Shown here piece after piece: positions 17,635 through 26,285 of a stretch of DNA of 64,000 nt. How positions within the stretch are numbered: the stretch's first letter is position 1; the number at the start of each line of letters is the position of its first letter. Made by a program: the position numbers and the translations under genes. The stretch covers positions 62,001 to 126,000 of the forward strand of contig NZ_FOGS01000011.1 of the NCBI RefSeq assembly GCF_900111305.1. The letters are read 5' to 3'. The notes beneath the pieces are model-generated. The model did no database searches, was not told the origin of the DNA, and was given only the letters and a program-made list of their open reading frames with translations. Source of the stretch: Vreelandella subterranea. Its GTDB lineage: Bacteria; Pseudomonadota; Gammaproteobacteria; Pseudomonadales; Halomonadaceae.

Positions 17635-19302
17635 ATGTTTCAGTTAACCCGCAGTGTGACGTGGCAGGCACTCGAACGCCTGCGCGACAAAACCGCTAAC
17701 GACCGCATTCGTGACTACTTCACCAATGACCCGCAGCGCTTTGAAAAAATGAGCCTGCGGGTGGGCGGCCTTTTCCTCGACTACTCGAAGCACCACGTAT
17801 CCGACGAGGTCAAGGCCAAGCTGATCGAGCTGGCCGACCACTCCGCCCTGGTGCAGCGCCGAGCGCAGATGTTCTCGGGCGATATCATCAACGTCACCGA
17901 AGACCGCCCGGTACTTCACACTGCGCTGCGCCACCTGGGCGACGAGCCGGTGTTTGTCGATGGCAAGGATGTAATGCCCGAGATCACCCGCACCCGCGAG
18001 CAGATCAAGCAGTTTTCCGAGGCGGTGCGTAGCGGTGAGTGGAAAGGCTATAGCGGCAAACGCATCAAGGACGTGGTCAACATTGGCATCGGCGGGTCGG
18101 ACCTGGGCCCCAACATGGCCGTCCGTGCGCTATTGAAGTACCGCCACCCGGAGCTGCACTTCCACTTCGTTTCCAACGTGGACGGCACCCATATCCAGAA
18201 GGTGCTTTCGCGTCTCGACCCGGCCACCACGCTGTTCATCGTCTCGACCAAGACCTTCTCCACCCAGGAAACCCTGCTCAACGCCAAGACCGCGCGGCGC
18301 TGGTTCCTGGAGAACGCGGGCGAAGATGCCGATGTGGGCGCACACTTTATTGCTGCCTCCACCAATCGCCGCGCGGCGATGGAGTTCGGTATTCGTGAAG
18401 AGAATGTGTTCGAGTTCTGGGCCTGGGTCGGCGGGCGTTACTCCATGTGGTCATCCATTGGCCTTCCCATCGCCCTTTCGATTGGCTTTGAAGGCTTTAT
18501 CGAGCTGCTGGAAGGCGCTCACGAGATGGACAATCACTTCATTGAAGCGCCCTTCTCCGAGAACATGCCGGTACTGATGGCGCTGATTGGCATCTGGTAT
18601 ATCAATTTCATTGGTGCGGAAACCCAGGCCATCGTGCCCTACGACCAGGCCCTGCACCAGTTGCCTTCGTTTCTCCAGCAGCTGGATATGGAGTCCAACG
18701 GCAAGTCAGTGGACATCTTCGGCCATCCGGTGAATTACAAGACCGGCCCGATTGTCTGGGGCCAGACCGGCTCCAACGGTCAGCACGCTTTCTTCCAACT
18801 GCTGCACCAGGGCACGCGCTACGTGCCCATCGACTTTATCGCCTCACTCAAGCCCGAGCCGGGTGTCGAAGACCACCACTTCGCGCTGCTGACCAACATG
18901 CTCGCCCAGGCCAACGCCTTTATGGAAGGCAGCCAGGGAGACAGCAAGGAGCTCAGCCAGCACGATCCCTACAGCTGCCCCGGCAACCGCCCATCAAGCA
19001 CCCTGCTGCTGGACGAGCTGACGCCGAAAAACCTAGGTGCCCTGATCGCGCTTTACGAACACAAGGTGTTCGTACAGGGCGTTATCTGGAACATCAACTC
19101 CTTCGACCAGTGGGGCGTTCAGCTAGGCAAGCGCATCGCCGGCGAAATCAGCGAACGCATCGACACCAACGCCGCCGACTTCGACGCCTCGACCCAGGGA
19201 CTGCTGGAGCTGCTGCGCGGGCACTTCCCCGGCAATGGGAGAAGTGAAGAGAGCGCCGAAAAAGCCAACGACGATAAAAAAACCACACGGAAAAAACGCT
19301 AA
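17635..19302 (+). CDS. pgi: Glucose-6-phosphate isomerase
   Basis: Cytoplasmic enzyme of 555 residues, close to the usual 549, that interconverts glucose 6-phosphate and fructose 6-phosphate. Signature segments are GIGGSDLGP, VSTKTFSTQET, GGRYSMWSSIGLP (the SIS substrate-binding region) and QWGVQLGK near the C-terminus. The last 25 residues are charged and lysine-rich. It is monocistronic, with a HexR-like box in its promoter and a terminator after its stop. Fructose entering through FruA can flow back to glucose 6-phosphate through it. Confidence 0.96.
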   Translation: MFQLTRSVTWQALERLRDKTANDRIRDYFTNDPQRFEKMSLRVGGLFLDYSKHHVSDEVKAKLIELADHSALVQRRAQMFSGDIINVTEDRPVLHTALRHLGDEPVFVDGKDVMPEITRTREQIKQFSEAVRSGEWKGYSGKRIKDVVNIGIGGSDLGPNMAVRALLKYRHPELHFHFVSNVDGTHIQKVLSRLDPATTLFIVSTKTFSTQETLLNAKTARRWFLENAGEDADVGAHFIAASTNRRAAMEFGIREENVFEFWAWVGGRYSMWSSIGLPIALSIGFEGFIELLEGAHEMDNHFIEAPFSENMPVLMALIGIWYINFIGAETQAIVPYDQALHQLPSFLQQLDMESNGKSVDIFGHPVNYKTGPIVWGQTGSNGQHAFFQLLHQGTRYVPIDFIASLKPEPGVEDHHFALLTNMLAQANAFMEGSQGDSKELSQHDPYSCPGNRPSSTLLLDELTPKNLGALIALYEHKVFVQGVIWNINSFDQWGVQLGKRIAGEISERIDTNAADFDASTQGLLELLRGHFPGNGRSEESAEKANDDKKTTRKKR

Positions 19303-19332
19303 GCGCTAGCGCGTAACGTGCTGGATAACGCG

Positions 19333-19366
19333 AAACGCCTTGGCTTGAGAGAGCCAAGGCGTTTTT
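19333..19366 (+). terminator. Rho-independent terminator of pgi
   Basis: A 13-bp stem beginning AAACGCCTTGGCT, a six-base loop, and a T run. Nothing recognisable lies between it and the next gene end at 19522. Confidence 0.9.
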
Positions 19367-19521
19367 CTTGCCATTGCACGACTGACTTGGTCGTAGCGAC
19401 GCTATTCAATCTCTACCTGCCGCCGGATCTTTGGCCAGTCAGCTTTGAGCTCAATTCATGGCTTATCTTCCACCACCTGCGTACTTACTCTTCTTAGAAT
19501 GTCTGATTTAACTTCCTGGTT

Positions 19522-20043
19522 TTATAGTTGTGCTGTAGAACGCTCACTGACATTCTCTTTCGCTAATTCGATGACCGCATGCCCCAGTTGAACCAAGGTG
19601 GCGAAATTGGGGGTGGTTTCTGGCTTTAGAGAACGATAGGCGCTGGTACGGCTTTTGATACCTGCTTTGGCAATGACCTGGCTATGCCCGAACTGCTCCA
19701 CGTAGGAACGAATAGCCGCCTGTAAAATGTCGGGACGCCCTTCCTGCATAGAGTCCCATGAGGCTTGCTTGATAACGTCTTCCATTTCCTGCACGTTGAA
19801 GTGAGTGGCTGCTGTTTTCTGCACGCCTTTTGTCACTGCACGCAGGGTGCTCGCAGAAAGCTCATTGCCATGCCAGTTGAGCGACCCATCCGCGGTTAGT
19901 GAGAACTTTTGGAAGTCTTTAATCCCTGAAAAAGGCGCCTTGCTAAAATAGCCTGATAGATCAGCAACACCATGAAAACCATCGCTAAAAACCAGTTCAA
20001 GCGTATATGGCCCAACCAGATCCACATCAATGATTTTTAACAT
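19522..20043 (-). CDS. DUF2442 protein with C-terminal HTH (putative antitoxin)
   Basis: Protein of 173 residues. The first 80 or so (LKIIDVDLVGPYTLELVFSD) fit the DUF2442 family. Residues about 105-160 (AIRSYVEQFGHSQVIAKAGI onwards) resemble the helix-turn-helix of HigA-like addiction-module antidotes. It overlaps the upstream DUF4160 gene by 7 bases. That arrangement, the small size and a GC content visibly lower than the neighbours suggest a horizontally acquired regulatory or toxin-antitoxin pair. The biochemical role of DUF2442 is unknown to me. Confidence 0.75.
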   Translation of the reverse strand: MLKIIDVDLVGPYTLELVFSDGFHGVADLSGYFSKAPFSGIKDFQKFSLTADGSLNWHGNELSASTLRAVTKGVQKTAATHFNVQEMEDVIKQASWDSMQEGRPDILQAAIRSYVEQFGHSQVIAKAGIKSRTSAYRSLKPETTPNFATLVQLGHAVIELAKENVSERSTAQL

Positions 20044-20306
20044 ATGTCACCTAATTTGCCTGGGTTTTCACCATTGACTGCTTTCTGCCACATATGCATT
20101 AGCTGCTCCCGATGCTCAGCAATGTGGTTTTCTGCCCGCTTACGATGCTTATTGGGCAGATATCCCTCCAAGCACTCACCTGACTCAATCGCGATTATCA
20201 GTTCATAGCCACCATATTTGACGTGCAGGTGAGGAAGCTTGTGCTGCTTGTTATCAAAAAAATACATACAAAATGAAAGCCCGAGCAGAGCATCAATCTC
20301 TGGCAT
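20037..20306 (-). CDS. DUF4160 protein (putative toxin partner)
   Basis: Protein of 89 residues beginning MPEIDALLGLSFCMYFFDN. ATG 20306 is preferred to an earlier in-frame start at 20345 because AAGGAGGGGGC stands directly upstream. The KLPHLHVKYGGYE segment is the DUF4160 hallmark. DUF4160 and DUF2442 genes commonly occur side by side in bacterial genomes and are often proposed, not proven, to act as toxin-antitoxin pairs. It is the first gene of the pair. Confidence 0.75.
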   Translation of the reverse strand: MPEIDALLGLSFCMYFFDNKQHKLPHLHVKYGGYELIIAIESGECLEGYLPNKHRKRAENHIAEHREQLMHMWQKAVNGENPGKLGDIC

Positions 20307-20372
20307 GCCCCCTCCTTGAATGGCACTCTGAAGATAGAATAGCACCGTATCCTAAAAGAGACAAAATAACCA

Positions 20373-20490
20373 TCATTTTTCGACCTCATCCGGAATCATC
20401 GCCAGCAGAGCGGTAACGCCAATATCCACACCGGCTTTAGAGAATTAAGGCGGCCACCTGTCCTCGGTGATGGGGTTGGTGATTGAAGAA
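20373..20490 (-). pseudogene. Possible decayed gene fragment
   Basis: Read on the minus strand, one frame gives ITNPITEDRWPP, a stop, then FSKAGVDIGVTALLAMIPDE and a short tail to a stop at 20373-20375. The amphipathic composition looks protein-like and the stop interrupts it, so it may be the end of a dead gene next to the acquired DUF4160 module. I cannot name the parent family. Confidence 0.22.
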
Positions 20491-20534
20491 GTAAAAATTT
20501 AGCACTTAAGCCCTTTTCCCTCGCCTTGCGTCTT

Positions 20535-20567
20535 TTTACAAACGCCATATACTGTATATATAACCAT
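20535..20567 (+). promoter_or_regulatory. Promoter with SOS (LexA-like) box for the radical SAM gene
   Basis: -35 TTTACA (20535-20540), an 18-bp spacer, and -10 TATAAC (20559-20564). CTGTATATATAACCAT at 20552-20567 matches the LexA consensus CTG(TA)5CAG at 13 of 16 positions with a perfect left half, and it covers the -10. I recall the Pseudomonas homologue PA0069 being listed among LexA-controlled genes. Confidence 0.55.
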
Positions 20568-20586
20568 ATATTAACGGGGGTGGCAG

Positions 20587-21672
20587 ATGACGGCTTTTCA
20601 TTACGCTGATGGCAGCTCCTCTGTACGCAAAGGACGCGGGGCTACCTACGACCCGCACAATCGGTTTGCGCCCAGTCATAGCGTTGCGGAAGACGATGGC
20701 TGGTGGCGGGAGGAAGCATCCACCACCATCGCCACCGAGGTACGCGAAGAGGTGAGTAAAAGCGCCCTGTCGTGGAACACCTCGCCGGATTTGCCGTTTG
20801 ACCGCTCACTGAATCCTTATCGCGGCTGTGAGCACGGCTGCGTTTACTGCTATGCCCGCCCCTCCCACGCCTACTGGGATTTATCGCCAGGGCTGGATTT
20901 CGAAACCAGGCTGATTGCCCGCAGCGGTTTGGTGGAGCGGTTAACCGACGAGCTTTGCCACCCTAATTACGTATGCCGTCCGATTAACCTTTCCGGCAAT
21001 ACCGACTGTTACCAGCCACTTGAGGCAAAACACCAAACCACCCGCCGCTTGCTTGAGTTGTTATTGGAATGTCGACATCCGGTCACCATCGTGACCAAAA
21101 GCAGCCTGATACTGAGAGACCTTGAGTTACTTTCGGAAATGGCCGAACACCGTCTGGTGCGAGTGTTTATCAGCCTTACCAGCCTGGATGCCAACCTGAA
21201 ACGCACCCTGGAGCCGCGCACGGCGTCGCCTCAGGCCCGCCTGAAAGTCATCCGCGAGCTGAACACCGCGGGTATTCCTGTGGGCACCCTGGTTTCGCCG
21301 ATCATCCCTGGGCTGACCGATCATGAGATCGAGCGGATTCTGGAAGCCGCCAGTCGCGCAGGGGCGCGCACCGCCACCTGGATGCTGTTGCGCCTGCCCC
21401 ATGAAGTGGCGCCATTGTTCGAGGCATGGCTGGAAGCCCACTACCCTGAACGGGCAGCCAAAGTGATGAGCTTGATTCGCCAGTGCCGCGGCGGAAAGGA
21501 TTACGACGCCCGCTTTGGCAAGCGTTTCCGCGGTGAAGGGGTGTTTGCCGAAATGATTGGCCAGCGGTTCAATCGTGCCAGTCGCCAGTGGAAATTGCAG
21601 TCCCGCACCGAGCAGGGATTGAATACCCGCGATTTCCGCCCGCCGCGCGCGCAAGGGGATTTATTCTATTAG
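20587..21672 (+). CDS. PA0069-family radical SAM protein
   Basis: Protein of 361 residues with the radical SAM cluster motif CEHGCVYC (Cys81, Cys85, Cys88) following NPYRG. It belongs to the group annotated as PA0069/Rv2578c-type, distantly related to spore photoproduct lyase. Its substrate is unknown. The SOS-like box in the promoter suggests a role in DNA damage responses (inference). GGGGGTGGCAG precedes ATG 20587. A small winged-helix protein gene follows 41 bases downstream and may be co-transcribed. Confidence 0.88.
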   Translation: MTAFHYADGSSSVRKGRGATYDPHNRFAPSHSVAEDDGWWREEASTTIATEVREEVSKSALSWNTSPDLPFDRSLNPYRGCEHGCVYCYARPSHAYWDLSPGLDFETRLIARSGLVERLTDELCHPNYVCRPINLSGNTDCYQPLEAKHQTTRRLLELLLECRHPVTIVTKSSLILRDLELLSEMAEHRLVRVFISLTSLDANLKRTLEPRTASPQARLKVIRELNTAGIPVGTLVSPIIPGLTDHEIERILEAASRAGARTATWMLLRLPHEVAPLFEAWLEAHYPERAAKVMSLIRQCRGGKDYDARFGKRFRGEGVFAEMIGQRFNRASRQWKLQSRTEQGLNTRDFRPPRAQGDLFY

Positions 21673-21713
21673 ACTGGGCGGCGTTACTCTCGACACCCAT
21701 AAAAGGATGCGCC

Positions 21714-22019
21714 ATGCCCGCGCCGTTAAGCAAAACCAAATCGAGCTTTTACCGCCGCCTTTATGTGGCGTACCTGATTGACCAGGGCGCTGCCAGCGTC
21801 CCCGCCTTGATCGAGGCGACAGGCATGCCAAGGCGCACCGCGCAAGACACCATTACCTCGCTTGCCGAATTGGATATCGAATGTGTGTTCGAAAAGGATG
21901 AAGGTGAGCGGCACAACATCGGCCGCTATCAGATACGCGATTGGGGGGCGATTGACCCACACTGGGTGACAAGTCACGCCCAGTACCTGCAAAAGGCACT
22001 GGGCTACGGTAACCCCTAA
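21714..22019 (+). CDS. Small winged-helix DNA-binding protein
   Basis: Protein of 101 residues. ATG 21714 has AAGGA 6 bases upstream. The middle part (VPALIEATGMPRRTAQDTITS) reads as a helix-turn-helix, and the following residues would form the wing. I do not recognise a named family. It follows the radical SAM gene on the same strand and converges on the DUF2797 gene with 6 bases between them. Confidence 0.7.
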   Translation: MPAPLSKTKSSFYRRLYVAYLIDQGAASVPALIEATGMPRRTAQDTITSLAELDIECVFEKDEGERHNIGRYQIRDWGAIDPHWVTSHAQYLQKALGYGNP

Positions 22020-22025
22020 GCGGTA

Positions 22026-22862
22026 TTAAGCAACGCTTACCTCGTAACCGGTAAACTTACGCAGATTGATCACGCCGGTATCCAGCATCAAGTACTGGCC
22101 TTTGATGCCTTGCAAAATGCCGCTGACTTCAGGCTGCTTATCAAAGTTATGCGACACGATTTTGCGCGGGAAGGCCTCAACTGGATAGTGAAAGGCATGG
22201 TGTTGACCATCCAGCTCGCGAATGGCGTCCTCCCCGTATTCGCTTTTCAGTTGTCCAAGGCCGCTGGCCGTCGCGGCCATCAGGCGATCACGTTCGGCTT
22301 TCAGATCAAGCTCCGCCACCTCGCCTTTGAGCATGGCCCGCCAGTTGGTGCGGTCACCAACGTGCTCCTTGAACAGCATCTCTACAAAGCCTGATTGCTG
22401 ACGGGTATCGACCTCGAGAATCGGCAAGGCCTGAATGGCGCCCTGATCCAGCCAGCGGGTGGGCATTTGCGTTTTACGGGTAATCCCTACTTTCAACCCC
22501 GACGAGTTGGCCAGGTAAACAATATGCGGCTGAAAGCAATGCTGCTCCCCCCATGCGGGGTCGCGGCAGGTGCCCTGATAGTAATGACACGTTTCCGGCT
22601 TCATGATGCAGGTATCGCACTGGGCCAGGCGCTTGAAGCAGGGATAGCAGTAGCCCTGGGCAAAGCTTTTTTTGGTGGCACGGCCGCAATGGGTGCAGGC
22701 GATAGCACCGCTCCAACGCAGCTTTAACGGCGACCCCAACCGCGCGTTCAAATCAATACGATGCTCACCGGCGCGCAGCTGATAGCTGACGGGTTGCGCC
22801 TGGGTCGGGCCCGGTTCCACCGCCATTTTCCGCAGGCACCCCTGCACTAAGCCATCAGTCAC
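22026..22862 (-). CDS. DUF2797 zinc-ribbon-like protein
   Basis: Conserved protein of 278 residues, function unknown. A cysteine cluster (CTHCGRATKKSFAQGYCYPC, then CDTC) is likely to bind zinc. The segment VYLANSSGLKVGITRKTQMP resembles a GIY-YIG-like strand arrangement seen in this family. GTG 22862 is chosen because it overlaps the stop of the DUF1315 gene and gives normal length; the same frame is open further upstream, but that stretch lies inside the DUF1315 gene. It is third in a rhomboid-DUF1315-DUF2797 operon. Confidence 0.8.
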   Translation of the reverse strand: MTDGLVQGCLRKMAVEPGPTQAQPVSYQLRAGEHRIDLNARLGSPLKLRWSGAIACTHCGRATKKSFAQGYCYPCFKRLAQCDTCIMKPETCHYYQGTCRDPAWGEQHCFQPHIVYLANSSGLKVGITRKTQMPTRWLDQGAIQALPILEVDTRQQSGFVEMLFKEHVGDRTNWRAMLKGEVAELDLKAERDRLMAATASGLGQLKSEYGEDAIRELDGQHHAFHYPVEAFPRKIVSHNFDKQPEVSGILQGIKGQYLMLDTGVINLRKFTGYEVSVA

Positions 22863-23139
22863 GCGACGCATCCTTGGCAAGGCCGGCCATTTCCGGTGAA
22901 ACGCCCTGCCCCGTGGCGCCAGCACCGCAGGTGCGCTGTTCCAGGTACCCGACGCGGTTCGCTTCGGGCACGTTGTTTTCCACCTCATAGCGCATCACGG
23001 CTTCAAGGCACAATTCGGTCTGCTCGGCAGTGAGGTAGCGACCATCGGGCCACTTGCGCAGCGATACGGCCTGCTTGAGGCTCTCGTAGATCGCCGGGGT
23101 CATCTGGTTGATCATTTTATCGAAGGTCATATCGCTCAT
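22855..23139 (-). CDS. YeaC-like DUF1315 protein
   Basis: Protein of 94 residues beginning MSDMTFDKMINQMTPAIYES, the hallmark of the DUF1315 (YeaC) family. GAGGAG precedes ATG 23139, 14 bases after the rhomboid stop. The C-terminal part, after about residue 65, looks low-complexity. Function is unknown. The overlap with the DUF2797 start suggests coupled translation. Confidence 0.85.
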   Translation of the reverse strand: MSDMTFDKMINQMTPAIYESLKQAVSLRKWPDGRYLTAEQTELCLEAVMRYEVENNVPEANRVGYLEQRTCGAGATGQGVSPEMAGLAKDASRD

Positions 23140-23153
23140 GCCAAACTCCTCAG

Positions 23154-23999
23154 TTAAGACCGTAAACGCCGCGCACTATAATACCAGCCTGTTACCAGGC
23201 CGACGATCAGCCCGCCAAGATGCGCCTCGTTGGCAACATTGCCAAAGCCTACCAGCCCGGCCATGTCGGTCATGGTAAAAACCATCCAGCCCAGCATGAA
23301 CACGACGAGCATTTGCGGTACAAAAAAGCCGCTTCCCGGCACCCGACGCGACATCAGCCACACATGCCCCAGCAAGGCGTAAACGACACCCGACATGCCG
23401 CCGAACAGCACGGTGCCGGTGGCGTACTGCGCCAGGTTCGCCAGTACGCCCGCGACGACCAGCAGCAGGAGCAGCGTCCGTCCGCCCTGAAATGCTTCGA
23501 CCTGACGCCCGAAATACCAGACCCACATCAGGTTGAAGATCAGGTGCATCCAGCCAAAATGCAGAAAAGCTGGCGACAGCAGACGCCATACCTGGCCGCT
23601 GGCCAGCGTACCTGCCAGCGACCCGTAGCTTAACTCACCGCCCACGAAGCCGATCGGCACAATGGTAAGGGCCACGACCAACAGATCACCGAACACCCCC
23701 ATCAGGGCGAAGACAACCAGGCTCACTACCACCATGGCCACGGTAACCGGCAACTGCTTTAGCGTTGGGAGCACCCCCAAGGAATCCGCCTTTGAGACCT
23801 GCTCAGCTAATTCAAGGGGCTCCCCCTTCTGCCAGCGGGCTACCAGCGCAAGAAGTGCTTCACGCTGATCTGGATCGGCGACCCAGAGCACCAGGGCATC
23901 GTCTTCAGCGGTAATCCGGTGCCCTATGCGATAACGCCAAAGCGCTTTGCGAAGTGCCTGGGTATCTGCTTCAGGGGGTAAACGCATTACGGGGTGCAT
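23154..23999 (-). CDS. glpG: Rhomboid-family intramembrane serine protease (GlpG-like)
   Basis: Inner-membrane protease of 281 residues. An N-terminal soluble domain (about 1-75) precedes about six transmembrane segments. Catalytic Ser203 lies in GGMSGVVYALLGH and His260 in ANEAHLGG; the oxyanion-side HFGWMHLIFN motif (147-156) is also present. AAGGAA precedes ATG 23999. Substrates are membrane proteins with unstable transmembrane helices, from family knowledge. It heads a three-gene minus-strand operon. Confidence 0.88.
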   Translation of the reverse strand: MHPVMRLPPEADTQALRKALWRYRIGHRITAEDDALVLWVADPDQREALLALVARWQKGEPLELAEQVSKADSLGVLPTLKQLPVTVAMVVVSLVVFALMGVFGDLLVVALTIVPIGFVGGELSYGSLAGTLASGQVWRLLSPAFLHFGWMHLIFNLMWVWYFGRQVEAFQGGRTLLLLLVVAGVLANLAQYATGTVLFGGMSGVVYALLGHVWLMSRRVPGSGFFVPQMLVVFMLGWMVFTMTDMAGLVGFGNVANEAHLGGLIVGLVTGWYYSARRLRS

Positions 24000-24105
24000 A
24001 GGCTTCCTTCATGGTAACGACATAGGCTTTTCATACAAACGCCAAGCTTGGCAACCATTTGATAGAACACGCCAGAGCGTGACAAGACAGTGGTTATTAT
24101 TTCCA

Positions 24106-24133
24106 CAAAAAAAACCGGCGGGGGGGCCGCCGG
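24106..24133 (-). terminator. Rho-independent terminator of the nadK-phosphatase transcript
   Basis: On the minus strand CCGGCGG pairs with CCGCCGG around a five-base C loop and is followed by nine T residues. It lies about 110 bases past the phosphatase stop. Confidence 0.8.
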
Positions 24134-24244
24134 GTAAATAGCAAGGGATCATTCAAGGGAACACCTATTCTGACGAGCAGCGACAACGTTAGTTCATATG
24201 TTTTGCAAAAATTATGTAACCTAATGTAACAGCAACAATTCGGA

Positions 24245-25261
24245 TCAATCATCGTCATCCTGCACGGTGTTTAAAACACTCTGCTCTTCTTTTGCAACCC
24301 GAATCCAGACAAACTGATCGGCATTCAAGTTTTGTTCGCCATTCCAACGATAGGCAACCAGACGGCCATACTTCACCGCACTGTAATCAAGACAGGCAAT
24401 GTTCGCCGTGGGCAACGCAGGAATGCCTTCACACCAGTAATGGCCAACAAACAAGGGCGGCTCGTCAGGGCCATAATAAGTTAGTGTCTCGCGTTCTTTC
24501 TGGCTGAGCGGTCGCTGCTCTAGATCGCCGGGTAAGTTATCAGGCTGGAAGGCGACATCGCCCCAGCACTGCGGCGATGCTGCCCAGAAATGAGTGCGGA
24601 AACTGCGCCGCGTAAACCCATCCCCCGAGTGAATGGCAACATTGTCGGGAAGCGGTAGATGGCTGCCCCGCGTCAGGCGATCCAGAATCTGAAACGCCTG
24701 AGTCGATGGATCGGTAGACGCGACCAGAAAATCGTCATCCAGGCAGCCATCCGGGTAATCCTGCTTGAATTGCGTAATCAACTGGTGGTCCCAGCAGGCA
24801 TGGACCACCCGCAAGCCATCCTGCTCGAGAAACAACGGCAGCGTTTTAAACCACGCCAGCGTGTCTTCCCATTCATTGGTGTGGTCGCGGTACTGTTCCA
24901 GCGTATCCTGAATAATCCGGTTGTGACGCGGTGTGTGCTCGCGTAACCAGCGCTGTTGGCTATTCGGCGGTGCCGGGTGGGTATACGCCAAGGCGTTATA
25001 TTCATGGTTGCCCATGACAATCTGGGCCTCGCCCGACTCGACCATACGACGGGCGATCGTCACGGCAAGCCGGATGCGTGGCCCCCGGTCGATAAGATCA
25101 CCAAGAAAGATCACCCGGCGGCGCGGATGGCGATAGACACCACTGCGCTGGCGATAGCCGAGCTTTTCGAGGAGCGCCACGAGCGTGGCCCCGCACCCGT
25201 GCACGTCCCCAATCAGATCGTAGCCTTCAAACACCGACTTGGTGGCGATTTGGTGGACCAT
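24245..25261 (-). CDS. Calcineurin-like metallophosphatase
   Basis: Predicted cytoplasmic phosphatase of 338 residues of the ApaH/PrpE/PP2A-like superfamily. Metal-binding motifs appear in order: YDLIGDVHG (about 14-22), FLGDLIDRGP, and VMGNHEYN. Later histidines at VVHACW and FVGHYW complete the site. The start follows the nadK stop by two bases, so the genes are coupled. Substrate is not deducible; diadenosine polyphosphates or phosphoproteins are both possible. Confidence 0.85.
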   Translation of the reverse strand: MVHQIATKSVFEGYDLIGDVHGCGATLVALLEKLGYRQRSGVYRHPRRRVIFLGDLIDRGPRIRLAVTIARRMVESGEAQIVMGNHEYNALAYTHPAPPNSQQRWLREHTPRHNRIIQDTLEQYRDHTNEWEDTLAWFKTLPLFLEQDGLRVVHACWDHQLITQFKQDYPDGCLDDDFLVASTDPSTQAFQILDRLTRGSHLPLPDNVAIHSGDGFTRRSFRTHFWAASPQCWGDVAFQPDNLPGDLEQRPLSQKERETLTYYGPDEPPLFVGHYWCEGIPALPTANIACLDYSAVKYGRLVAYRWNGEQNLNADQFVWIRVAKEEQSVLNTVQDDDD

Positions 25262-25263
25262 CT

Positions 25264-26172
25264 TCAGTCTCCCAACCGGTTGCTCCAGCCGAGTTTGCTG
25301 CGCAGCACCTCGTAGAAATTATGCCCAATGGGATGCACCAGTTGGACGCGTTCTGGCTTGCGCGTAATGACCACCACATCATCCGGCTTGGCGACCGAGC
25401 GTGTTTGCCCATCGCAGCTGACATGGGGGTAGGACAGGTTGGTCTCACCGATGTGCAGGCGAATCTCGCTGGCCGCATCAATGACAATGGGGCGGCTTGA
25501 AAGCGTATGCGGAAACATCGGCACCAGAGTAACCACATCCAGCTTGGGGTGCATGATCGGTCCACCGCCGGATAAGGCGTAAGCAGTAGAGCCCGTGGGC
25601 GTGGCGATAATCAGCCCGTCGCTTCGCTGGCTGTAAACGAACTGGCCATCGATGAACAGTTCGAACTCGATCATGCGCACCGCTTTGCCAGGATGAACGA
25701 CGATTTCATTGAGCGCTTCGCCCGACCCCACCATGACACCGTTGCGATATAGCGCCATATCCAGCAGAAAGCGTTCCTCGCGTTCGAACTCACCGGCCAG
25801 CACTTCGCTAACGCGGCTTTCCAGCTCATCCGGGGAGATGTCGGTCAAAAAGCCCAAGCGACCTCGATTAACCCCTAAAATCAGCGTCCCGCTATGGCAA
25901 AGAGTTCGGGCCGCGCCTAACAGGCTGCCATCGCCACCGACCACAATCACCAGGTCACACATCTCCCCCAGGGCACGTCGACTGGCCTCGGGCTGGCCAT
26001 GATGGGGGACCACCGTTGCGGTGCGATCTTCGACCAGTACGCGGTAGCGATGCTCAACCAGGTAATTGACTAAGCGCTGCAGCGAGTCAACGACTTTATC
26101 GCTGCCCAGGCGGCCAATTAGCCCGATGGTACTAAATGGCCGCCCTGACTCCTTGGGTGTATTCGATGGCAC
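25264..26172 (-). CDS. nadK: NAD kinase
   Basis: Cytoplasmic enzyme of 302 residues that makes NADP from NAD and ATP. Signature motifs are GGDGSLLGAARTL, LNEIVV and TPTGSTAYALSGGGP. The frame is open to a TTG at 26211, but GTG 26172 has AGGAA seven bases upstream, gives the usual length and places the first strand (STIGLIGRLG) near the N-terminus. The downstream phosphatase gene is tightly linked. Confidence 0.92.
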   Translation of the reverse strand: MPSNTPKESGRPFSTIGLIGRLGSDKVVDSLQRLVNYLVEHRYRVLVEDRTATVVPHHGQPEASRRALGEMCDLVIVVGGDGSLLGAARTLCHSGTLILGVNRGRLGFLTDISPDELESRVSEVLAGEFEREERFLLDMALYRNGVMVGSGEALNEIVVHPGKAVRMIEFELFIDGQFVYSQRSDGLIIATPTGSTAYALSGGGPIMHPKLDVVTLVPMFPHTLSSRPIVIDAASEIRLHIGETNLSYPHVSCDGQTRSVAKPDDVVVITRKPERVQLVHPIGHNFYEVLRSKLGWSNRLGD

Positions 26173-26285
26173 AGCAGCTTCCTGAACATGATGGGTCGTG
26201 GGTCGACTCAAGTAATATCAGTCCATTATGGCCAGAGCAGGCAGCGCGGGCAAATGGACTTACGTGAGTGAAACGTCAACCGGCC

